Shown here in pieces: positions 1 through 5,747 of a stretch of DNA of 6,618 bases (the first letter of the stretch is position 1; every line of letters begins with the position of its first letter). The translations under genes and the position numbers were made by a program. The notes under the pieces were generated by a model, which did not search any database, had not been told where the DNA came from, and saw only the letters and a list, made by a program, of their open reading frames with translations. Source of the stretch: RGIG6291 sp964602275 (lineage in GTDB: Bacteria; Bacillota; Clostridia; TANB77; UBA1234); assembly GCA_964602275.1 (NCBI GenBank), contig CAZRQF010000056.1, positions 1 to 6,618 on the forward strand, read 5' to 3'.

Positions 1-581
1 GCTATGTTTTCTCCTGCCGCCTTATATGTTATTCCAAAAGCTTTCATCATTTCAAATGGAGAACCATATATTGGTGAATTATGTGAAAAATAATTATTAT
101 CTACTAAGTCTTGTGCTTTTATCCTTGCTACTTTTAATAGTTCTTCATCAAACTTTAATTCACTAAGTCCATTTTTCTTTCTTTCTGCATTTATTAAATT
201 TAATAGTTCTGTTTCTTCTGCTGTCGCAGTACTAGTCGCTACATTTTGATTACTACTTGATGTTTCATTTTTATTTGTACTAGCACTCGCATTTGCAGTT
301 ATCTTTTTTACATATTTTGTGCTTACCGCTCCTATTTGGTCACTTGGCGTTTGTACTACATACCAATCGCCTATTTTTGCAAATACTCTTATATATTCGT
401 TTTTATATACTGTTCCTATTACTCTATACCCAGTTCCCGGACCAGTTCTTACATTTAATGCACTTGCAGTTACTAATCCTGTTACGAAATCTACATTTTC
501 ATAGTTTTTCATTGCCAATATAATATTTGACGAAAATACTATGGTGCATATAATTAGTATACTAATTAATATCTTTTTCAT
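1..581 (-). CDS. Secreted SH3b-CAP (YkwD/SCP-like) protein, C-terminus cut off by window edge
   Basis: My own translation from ATG at 581 gives 193 codons with no stop before base 1, so the 3' end is missing. Residues 1-23 form a signal peptide (MKK, a hydrophobic run, cleavage probably after ILA). Residues about 36-94 look like a bacterial SH3 domain: ALNVRTGPG at 41-49, then a GTVYKNE strand and GDWYVV at 71-76. A Ser/Thr/Asn/Ala-rich linker covers about 95-121. From 122 a CAP domain of the YkwD type begins: LLNLINAERKKNGL at 126-139, YFSH with the conserved His167, and GENIA with the conserved Glu191. SH3b domains generally bind peptidoglycan, and CAP domains in Bacillota are extracellular with poorly known activity. 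The remaining CAP half should lie beyond base 1. The start is supported by AAGGAGG at 596-590, 8 nt upstream, although that site lies inside a hairpin. Family identity is secure; the biochemical role is not known. Confidence 0.9.
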   Translation of the reverse strand, partial: MKKILISILIICTIVFSSNIILAMKNYENVDFVTGLVTASALNVRTGPGTGYRVIGTVYKNEYIRVFAKIGDWYVVQTPSDQIGAVSTKYVKKITANASASTNKNETSSSNQNVATSTATAEETELLNLINAERKKNGLSELKFDEELLKVARIKAQDLVDNNYFSHNSPIYGSPFEMMKAFGITYKAAGENI

Positions 582-635
582 AAAAAAATCCTCCTTATTG
601 GTGATTACTTATAGTAATTATTTCCAATAAAGAGG
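582..635 (-). terminator. Hairpin plus U-tract at the operon end, containing the ribosome binding site of the next gene
   Basis: In the minus-strand RNA, CCTCTTTATTGG (635-624) pairs with CCAATAAGGAGG (601-590) over 12 bp with a single G-U pair. An inner 6-bp stem, ATTACT (618-613) with AGTAAT (609-604), has a three-base loop, giving a nested hairpin. The 3' arm is followed by A and then seven T (588-582), directly before the ATG at 581, which is the form of an intrinsic terminator. It sits 14 nt past the stop of the flavin-reductase gene, so it probably ends the six-gene operon. In plus-strand RNA the wobble pair would be a C-A mismatch, so the structure fits minus-strand RNA better. The oddity is that the 3' arm includes the Shine-Dalgarno sequence of the following gene. 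It could therefore act as a translational or attenuation control element instead of, or as well as, a plain terminator. Confidence 0.7.
590..596 (-). promoter_or_regulatory. Ribosome binding site of the CAP gene, sequestered in the hairpin
   Basis: AAGGAGG lies 8 nt before the ATG at 581 and is a near-perfect Shine-Dalgarno sequence. All seven bases are paired with CCTCTTT (635-629) in the folded minus-strand RNA, one of them as a G-U pair. Translation from a transcript carrying the full hairpin should therefore be weak unless the stem opens. Confidence 0.75.
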
Positions 636-637
636 TT

Positions 638-666
638 TTTATACATATTTACTTTTTAACTGAAAA
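638..666 (-). promoter_or_regulatory. Candidate sigma-A-type promoter for the CAP gene
   Basis: On the minus strand TTTTCA (666-661) is followed by a 17-nt spacer and TATAAA (643-638). This is a 4/6 match to the -35 consensus and a 5/6 match to the -10. It overlaps the last codons of the flavin-reductase gene. Transcription would start at about 632-630, inside the 5' arm of the hairpin, and so produce an RNA lacking part of that arm. In AT-rich DNA such matches occur by chance, so this is tentative. Confidence 0.35.
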
Positions 667-1206
667 ACCAAACTTTCCAAGTTCTCTACCTAATGTATAA
701 TACTTTCCGTGAGAATATGAAATTAGCTTACACTCTTCCATACAAAATCTATTATTTTTATCAAAATATTTTTCATCTACATTTACAGCTAGAACTTCTG
801 CCATAAACATATGGTGTGAACCTAATTCTTTTATCTCCACTACTTTACATTCAATAGATACAGGGCTTTCCTTTATCATTGGGCATTTTACAAAATTTGA
901 TTTTTCTTTTGTAAGATGTAGCTCTTTAAATTTATCTATATCTTTTCCACTTCTAACACCTGCAAAATCCGTAGCATACGCTAGACTTTCCGTAGTTAGG
1001 TTTATCACAAATTCCATATTTTCTTTTATCATATTATATGAAAATCTTTCTGGCCTTACCGATATGTATGTCATAGCAGGGTCTGTGCAAATTGTACCAG
1101 TCCACGCTACGGTGAACACATTTGATTTTTCCATAGTACCACATGATACTAAAACTGCTGGAATTGGATATACTAAAGTTCCAGGTTTCCAAGTAACTTT
1201 TCCCAT
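649..1206 (-). CDS. Flavin reductase-like domain protein (flavoredoxin type, FMN-binding)
   Basis: The product is 185 residues, a usual length for the flavin_Reduct (DIM6/NTAB) split-barrel family. Family features are the N-terminal PAVLVSCG strand (16-23), NVFTVAWTG at 29-37 followed by DPAMTYISVRPERFSYN (42-58), which is the usual FMN phosphate and isoalloxazine contact region, FVINL at 66-70, SGKDIDKF at 86-93, and ELGSHHMFMAEV at 127-138, which matches the typical E-x-GSH...GEV signature. There is no signal peptide or membrane segment, so it should be cytoplasmic. Members bind FMN and either reduce free flavin with NAD(P)H or pass electrons to a partner; which applies cannot be read from the sequence. 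The ATG at 1206 has AAGGAG 6 nt upstream, overlapping the stop of the preceding stalk-protein gene. It is the last gene before the terminator-like hairpin. Co-transcription with FAD-dependent TrmFO is suggestive only. Confidence 0.88.
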   Translation of the reverse strand: MGKVTWKPGTLVYPIPAVLVSCGTMEKSNVFTVAWTGTICTDPAMTYISVRPERFSYNMIKENMEFVINLTTESLAYATDFAGVRSGKDIDKFKELHLTKEKSNFVKCPMIKESPVSIECKVVEIKELGSHHMFMAEVLAVNVDEKYFDKNNRFCMEECKLISYSHGKYYTLGRELGKFGFSVKK

Positions 1207-1212
1207 GTTTTT

Positions 1213-1218
1213 CTCCTT
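1213..1218 (-). promoter_or_regulatory. Ribosome binding site of the flavin-reductase gene, overlapping the upstream stop codon
   Basis: AAGGAG (1218-1213) lies 6 nt before the ATG at 1206. Its first two bases belong to the TAA stop (1219-1217) of the upstream stalk-protein gene. This arrangement favours translational coupling and supports the chosen start. Confidence 0.75.
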
Positions 1219-2491
1219 ACTTTTCTATTTCTGAAGTTTTTGGCATTTTTAATGTAATATTATTATTCAATGATTTTACCGTTGTTGCCACTTCTACTTT
1301 TGCATTTATGCTTTCTTCATTTTCGGCATCCTCCATATAATAATCAAGTAACGCCTCTGTTTTGTTTAGCTTCGAACCTTTGTATGAAATTTTATAATTT
1401 AGGTTCATACTACCCATTGATAAAAATTCTAAAGTTTGATTTGCATTATTTTTCAAAAGTTTATTTAAAACTTCAGCTATATCTAAAGAAAGTTCAAAAC
1501 TTTTATTTGTAGTTCCTATAACTTTTAGCTTATCATTGCCTAATAATTCATATATTATTTCTAACACACTTTGTATTGATTTATAACTATCTATTGTTAA
1601 TTCATCTTCTGGTATTTTCAATTCTGCAATATATGTATTAATATCCACTTGCTCATTTGTATCCATGTTAATACTTATATCTGCTTTTCTCCATTTTTTT
1701 GTATCATATGTTGACGATTTTATATATGTATTTTCTCCATCTGTAATTATGCTAAGTGAAAGCTTATCATATTCCTTTTCTTGTAATGCTTTTTGAATTT
1801 CGCCATCACCTGTAAATTTTAAACTTAAATCTAACTTAACAATATTATCTTTAGTTTTTTGAAATGTTGCTGTTCCTGTTAGCTTTACTTTTTCATTGTA
1901 TTTTTTATTTTCACCATCTTTGTAGCTAAGGTCACCAGAAATTTTAGTTTCCATTTTAAAAGACTCTATTGGCTCTTTTTCCATATTTAAAAATTCAATT
2001 AAGTTTGATACATGCTCATTTAAACCTTCTTCAATAAACGAATAATCTATAATTATTACACATCTATTTTCATTATCCCAACCTACTTGCTTATCCAAAC
2101 TTTCTGCAATAAATCTTACAGGTACCATTGTTCTGCTATTAAGTAGAACCGGTGCTGCATCAAGCTCTATTATTTTTTCTTCATTTGTTTCTCTATCTTT
2201 TAAAATCGCTTCATTATTATCTATTTGTAACTCTATTACTTTTTCTTCTGTGATTGCCGTAACTTTTCTTTCTTCATTATCCCATTCAATATCTGCTCCA
2301 ACAACTTCAAATATCTTTCTCATTGGCACCATTGTTCTGTTATTTATTATTTCTGGATTTACAACATTGCCTTCATTATCAGTAAAATTAATATATTCGC
2401 CATTAAGCTGTACAGATATAGGCTCTGCTGCAAACACGCAGCCTAAAGACATAATAACAAACATCAATACTACAAAAACTTTCTTATTCAT
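1217..2491 (-). CDS. Exported copper-amine-oxidase-N stalk-domain protein, second paralog
   Basis: The product is 424 residues. Residues 1-21 are a signal peptide ending VFA, with mature AEP next. Residues about 27-150 form a two-repeat copper amine oxidase N-terminal (stalk) domain. The first repeat centres on NNRTMVPMRKIFEVVGADIEW (50-70 in full) and the second on NSRTMVPVRFIAESLDKQVGW (118-138 in full). This domain is a structural or attachment module in many clostridial and paenibacilli surface proteins, and it does not imply oxidase activity; no catalytic oxidase domain follows. Residues 151-424 are a polar, strand-rich region with DGENTYIK followed by W, reminiscent of LppX/DUF6612-like half-barrel lipid-carrier proteins; this is a weak resemblance by eye. 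The region has no transmembrane helix or sortase motif. The start has AGGAGG 8 nt upstream. The protein is a full-length paralog of the gene just before it. Its function is unknown. Confidence 0.88.
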   Translation of the reverse strand: MNKKVFVVLMFVIMSLGCVFAAEPISVQLNGEYINFTDNEGNVVNPEIINNRTMVPMRKIFEVVGADIEWDNEERKVTAITEEKVIELQIDNNEAILKDRETNEEKIIELDAAPVLLNSRTMVPVRFIAESLDKQVGWDNENRCVIIIDYSFIEEGLNEHVSNLIEFLNMEKEPIESFKMETKISGDLSYKDGENKKYNEKVKLTGTATFQKTKDNIVKLDLSLKFTGDGEIQKALQEKEYDKLSLSIITDGENTYIKSSTYDTKKWRKADISINMDTNEQVDINTYIAELKIPEDELTIDSYKSIQSVLEIIYELLGNDKLKVIGTTNKSFELSLDIAEVLNKLLKNNANQTLEFLSMGSMNLNYKISYKGSKLNKTEALLDYYMEDAENEESINAKVEVATTVKSLNNNITLKMPKTSEIEK

Positions 2492-2499
2492 ATTTCACG

Positions 2500-2505
2500 C
2501 CTCCT
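2500..2505 (-). promoter_or_regulatory. Ribosome binding site of the second stalk gene, overlapping the first stalk gene's stop
   Basis: The stop codon TAG (2506-2504) of the first paralog shares its last two bases with AGGAGG (2505-2500), which lies 8 nt before the ATG at 2491. Ribosomes ending on the first gene would be placed directly at this site, so the two paralogs are probably made together. Confidence 0.75.
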
Positions 2506-3751
2506 ATTTTATATTTAATAATATGCTATATACTACTTTTTCATTATAGTCGTTTTCAAATGTAAAATTAATATTCAAAGTTTTTCCATAGTTAGTTACC
2601 GTACCATTTGCAGTAATAGAACTTGAATCATACATTAGTTCATTTAACAATACATCATAATTAAATATTTTTTTATTTATAATGTTATATATTTTGTTTA
2701 TAGAATTACCATAAATAATATTATCAAGCTTTGTAAAATCAAAATATTCAAATGTAGCATCTTTTAATTCAGCAATTTTAAAGCTTACATCGCCATTTAA
2801 ATTATTGTAAGTTATTTTATCTAATATGTTATTCCATTCTGAATTTATATTTTTAAAAGAATTTATGTTTAATTCATTTTCTTTTAATCCTATAATATTT
2901 CTAATCACATTTTCGAACTTATCTTCTACATTACCTGACAAGTTTAAATCTTCATATTTAACATTATATTGTTCATTTGCAGTAATTCCTAACATTTTAG
3001 CAACAGTTGTGTTACTTGTTGAATACTGTACATTGTTTGTATTATATTTAAATTTTAGAGCTATATCACTCCACTTTTCTTGTGCAATTTCTTGCATTAA
3101 AGCGTTAGTGCCAGAAAAATTAATTTTTGCATTATAAGCTCCGTTATCATAGCTTACATTTGCTTTAATACTAGCCGTATCATTATTTTTTGAAGCAAGT
3201 TTATCAAAATACGCTCTTGATATTTCTATATCAAAATTGTCATATCCATTTTCCAAAATTTCATATAAATATTTTGCTTTATTAGATAAACTGTTTGCAA
3301 AATAATTATAATCAATTATTATCGCCGTATAATTTTGAGAATCCCACCCCACTTGTTTATCTAAGCTTTCTGCTATAAACCTAAGTGGGACTAGAGTTCT
3401 ATTATTATATATAGTCGGTGGCACATCTAATTTTATTATTGTTTCTTTTCCATTTACTATTTTCTTTACATTGTTATTATCAATTTGTAAAATTAATTTT
3501 ACATCTTCCTTAGTTGCAATTGCAGTTCTTGTTTCATTCTCCCATTCAACGATGCAACCAAGTTCTTCAAAAATTTTTCTAAGCGGAACTAGTGTCCTAT
3601 TATTAATAATTTGAGCATCAACCTTGTTTCCCTCATCATCTGTAAAGTCAATTATCTTACCATTTAGTTGCACATTGGCAGTTACTGCAAAGCAAGTTGA
3701 AGCAAATAACATTATTAATACAACAAATAAAAAGCTAATTTTCTTTTTCAT
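2504..3751 (-). CDS. Exported copper-amine-oxidase-N stalk-domain protein, first paralog
   Basis: The frame is open from a TTG at 3772, but I choose the ATG at 3751 (415 residues). It follows AAGGAGG by 5 nt and opens with a canonical signal peptide, MKKKISFLFVV... ending STCFA (residue 22). From this start the VQLNG motif falls at residues 27-31, exactly as in the downstream paralog. The stalk domain (about 27-148) has two repeats, NNRTLVPLRKIFEELG (50-65) and NNRTLVPLRFIAESLDKQVGW (116-136 in full). The C-terminal region, about 149-415, is Asn/Lys/Tyr-rich. It aligns only patchily with the paralog, for example ENELNINSFKNINS here against EDELTIDSYKSIQS there. The gene overlaps the end of trmFO by 17 nt and is followed 12 nt later by its paralog. 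It should be secreted or wall-associated. No catalytic motif is visible and the function is unknown. Confidence 0.87.
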   Translation of the reverse strand: MKKKISFLFVVLIMLFASTCFAVTANVQLNGKIIDFTDDEGNKVDAQIINNRTLVPLRKIFEELGCIVEWENETRTAIATKEDVKLILQIDNNNVKKIVNGKETIIKLDVPPTIYNNRTLVPLRFIAESLDKQVGWDSQNYTAIIIDYNYFANSLSNKAKYLYEILENGYDNFDIEISRAYFDKLASKNNDTASIKANVSYDNGAYNAKINFSGTNALMQEIAQEKWSDIALKFKYNTNNVQYSTSNTTVAKMLGITANEQYNVKYEDLNLSGNVEDKFENVIRNIIGLKENELNINSFKNINSEWNNILDKITYNNLNGDVSFKIAELKDATFEYFDFTKLDNIIYGNSINKIYNIINKKIFNYDVLLNELMYDSSSITANGTVTNYGKTLNINFTFENDYNEKVVYSILLNIK

Positions 3752-5027
3752 TAGTACCTCCTTCATTTTCAAAATGTCCTAATGACCTTTTTGATAAATA
3801 TTCATATTTTTCTATTTTTCCATTTTTACCTTTAAACTTTTGCTCGCAATTTAACAAACCAAAATTTGCATTCATAGGTTGAAAATCTTTATTTGGTGTT
3901 GAAATATATTTTGAAAGTGCACCAATAATAGTTTCTTCAGAAAATATTTTTCTTTCATCACCATTAATCTTATTTACTGCATTTATTCCTGCCACAAGCC
4001 CAGAGGCAATTGACTCTACATAGCCCTCAACACCAGAAATTTGACCTGCAAAAAATATGTCCGTACCTCTTAGATTGTATGTTTCGTCTAAAAGTTCCGA
4101 AGAATTTATATATGTATTTTTATGCATAACACCATATCTTACAAACTCTGCATTCTCAAGTGCCGGTATAAGTGAAAATACTCTTTTTTGTTCGCCAAAT
4201 TTAAGATTAGTTTGGAACCCAACTAAGTTATACATCGTTCCTTCTTTGTTATCTTGTCTTAGTTGAACTACCGCATAATACTTTTTGTCAAAACCAACTG
4301 GTTTTAACGGTCCATATGTCAAAGTTTGTGAGCCGCGCCTTGCCATCTCTTCTAGTGGCATACACCCTTCAAATAAATTTCCTTTTTCAAACTCATGCTT
4401 ATTTACAACTTCCGCATTTATAAGTTCATTATAAAATAACTCGTATTCTTCTTTCGTCATAGGGCAATTGATATAATCACTATCGCCTTTTCCATATCTA
4501 TCTGCTGTAAAAGCTTTTTCCATATTTATTGAATCTTTTAATACGATTGGTGCAGCAGCATCGTAGAAAAATAGCTTTTCACCTGTAAGATTTGAAATAG
4601 CATTAGACAAACCGTCAGAAGTTAACGGACCTGTTGCAATTATAGTTATGCCATCTGGAATTTCTGTAATTTCTTGCTTTATAATTTCTATATTTTCATT
4701 ACTTTCTATTTCAGCCGTTACCATTTTTGAAAATTCTTCACGGTCAACCGCCAAAGCTTGACCTGCAGGAACTTTAGTCTTGTCAGCACATCTAATCAAT
4801 AAAGAATCAAGTCTTCTAAGTTCCTCCTTTAGCAAGCCACAAGCATTGGTTAAGCTTGCTGACTTAAAAGAATTACTACAAACAATCTCGGCTAAATTTT
4901 CATTAGAATGTGCTGGCGAAAATTTTATCGGTTTCATCTCATAAAGCTTTACTTTAACGCCTCTCTTTGCTACTTGGTATGCAGCTTCACAACCTGCAAG
5001 TCCGCCACCTATAATATTAATATGCAT
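3735..5027 (-). CDS. trmFO: Methylenetetrahydrofolate--tRNA-(uracil-5-)-methyltransferase TrmFO
   Basis: The product is 430 residues, the usual length for TrmFO (formerly Gid). It makes 5-methyluridine at position 54 in the T-loop of tRNA, using methylenetetrahydrofolate as carbon donor and FADH2 as reductant, in the cytoplasm. The FAD dinucleotide-binding motif is GGGLAGCEAA at 7-16. Two family cysteines are present: Cys50 in EIVCSNSFKS, and Cys222 in LFEGCMPLEEMARRG, the latter corresponding to the catalytic Cys226 of the Bacillus enzyme. Other hallmarks are VPAGQALAVDRE (86-97), DAAAPIV (156-162), TYGPLKPVGF (237-246), RYGVMHKNTYIN (297-308) and the C-terminal FAD motif FFAGQISGVEGYVESIASG (325-343). 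The start ATG at 5027 has AAGGAG 7 nt upstream. It lies 30 nt after ung, and its last 17 bases are shared with the next gene. In Bacillus subtilis trmFO sits by topA and codV, so the pairing with ung and nfo is a different arrangement. Identification is firm. Confidence 0.97.
   Translation of the reverse strand: MHINIIGGGLAGCEAAYQVAKRGVKVKLYEMKPIKFSPAHSNENLAEIVCSNSFKSASLTNACGLLKEELRRLDSLLIRCADKTKVPAGQALAVDREEFSKMVTAEIESNENIEIIKQEITEIPDGITIIATGPLTSDGLSNAISNLTGEKLFFYDAAAPIVLKDSINMEKAFTADRYGKGDSDYINCPMTKEEYELFYNELINAEVVNKHEFEKGNLFEGCMPLEEMARRGSQTLTYGPLKPVGFDKKYYAVVQLRQDNKEGTMYNLVGFQTNLKFGEQKRVFSLIPALENAEFVRYGVMHKNTYINSSELLDETYNLRGTDIFFAGQISGVEGYVESIASGLVAGINAVNKINGDERKIFSEETIIGALSKYISTPNKDFQPMNANFGLLNCEQKFKGKNGKIEKYEYLSKRSLGHFENEGGTNEKEN
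3757..3763 (-). promoter_or_regulatory. Ribosome binding site inside the end of trmFO that sets the stalk-gene start
   Basis: AAGGAGG (3763-3757) lies 5 nt before the ATG at 3751 and within the last codons of trmFO. It argues against the TTG at 3772 or the ATG at 3766 as the start, because both lie upstream of or within this site. The position implies translational coupling to trmFO. Confidence 0.75.
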
Positions 5028-5057
5028 TTAATTTCTCCTTTCTAGTTAATAGCAATT

Positions 5058-5732
5058 CTATATATTTTCAATCTGCCAGTCTATTGGCTCTTGACCTGTC
5101 GCTTTTAATATTTCATTTGCCTTTGAAAAATGTTTACATCCAAAAAATCCTCTATACGCTGATAATGGACTAGGATGTACCGTCTTTAATATATAATGGT
5201 TTGGATTAGTTATAAGCATTTCTTTTTGCTTAGCACAAGAACCCCACATCAAAAACACAATTGGTTTTTCTCTTTTATTTAATTCAACTATAATTCTATC
5301 TGTAAAAGTTTCCCACCCGCATGTTTTGTGCGAATTTGCCTGATGTGCTCTAACTGTCAAAACATTGTTTAATAGCAAAACTCCCTGCTTTGCCCACTTT
5401 TCTAAAAAGCCGTTATTAGGAATGTAACAACCCAAATCGTCATGTAATTCTTTATATATATTCACAAGTGATGGCGGAATATCTATATTCGGCTTTACCG
5501 AAAAAGATAATCCGTGTGCTTGTCCTTCTTCATGATAAGGGTCCTGACCAATTATAACCACTTTTATATTATCATAATCTGCATATTTCAAACTATTAAA
5601 AATATCATTCATTTCAGGATAAATCTTGTAATGACTATATTCATATTTTAAAAATTCTCTAATCTTTAAATAATACTCTTTTTCAAACTCATCTTTTAGC
5701 AATTCATCCCACTTATTACCTAAACAAACCAT
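5058..5732 (-). CDS. ung: Uracil-DNA glycosylase, family 1 (Ung)
   Basis: The product is 224 residues, typical for family 1. It removes uracil, from cytosine deamination or dUTP misincorporation, out of DNA and leaves an abasic site. The water-activating loop GQDPYH is at 62-67 with catalytic Asp64. GLSFS includes Phe77, which stacks on uracil. LLLNNVLTV includes Asn123 for uracil recognition. The DNA-intercalating loop HPSPLS is at 187-192 with His187, followed by AYRGFFGCKHFS. These positions fall on the same numbers as in the E. coli enzyme, so nothing is missing. The start ATG at 5732 has an AAAGGA site about 7-8 nt upstream and lies 15 nt after the nfo stop. It shares the operon with nfo, whose enzyme acts on the product of Ung. 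Confidence 0.97.
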   Translation of the reverse strand: MVCLGNKWDELLKDEFEKEYYLKIREFLKYEYSHYKIYPEMNDIFNSLKYADYDNIKVVIIGQDPYHEEGQAHGLSFSVKPNIDIPPSLVNIYKELHDDLGCYIPNNGFLEKWAKQGVLLLNNVLTVRAHQANSHKTCGWETFTDRIIVELNKREKPIVFLMWGSCAKQKEMLITNPNHYILKTVHPSPLSAYRGFFGCKHFSKANEILKATGQEPIDWQIENI

Positions 5733-5747
5733 CGTAAAATCCTTTCA

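Noticed and set aside
293..523. Plus-strand open frames of 61-76 residues opposite the CAP gene
   Set aside because: They run antisense to a clear SH3b-CAP coding frame, are Leu/Phe-rich as expected from the complement of AT-rich coding DNA, and lack a family match.
590..640. Intrinsic terminator for plus-strand transcription, since the stem is followed by five T on that strand
   Set aside because: No plus-strand gene precedes it, and the stem has a C-A mismatch in plus-strand RNA where the minus-strand RNA has a G-U pair.
2429..2491. Lipoprotein signal (lipobox) at Cys18 of the second stalk protein
   Set aside because: The sequence before the cysteine is M-S-L-G, which does not fit the usual L-A/S-G/A-C pattern, and a normal VFA-AE cleavage site follows three residues later.
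2250..2549. Plus-strand 99-residue open frame across the junction of the two stalk genes
   Set aside because: It is antisense to two well-supported coding frames and its hydrophobic composition is that of a shadow frame.
2826..3137. Plus-strand 103-residue open frame inside the first stalk gene
   Set aside because: It lies opposite a coherent gene with a signal peptide and known domain; no independent evidence of coding.
1217..3751. Copper amine oxidase enzyme activity
   Set aside because: Only the N-terminal stalk-type domain is present; the catalytic domain with its quinone-forming tyrosine and copper-binding histidines is absent.
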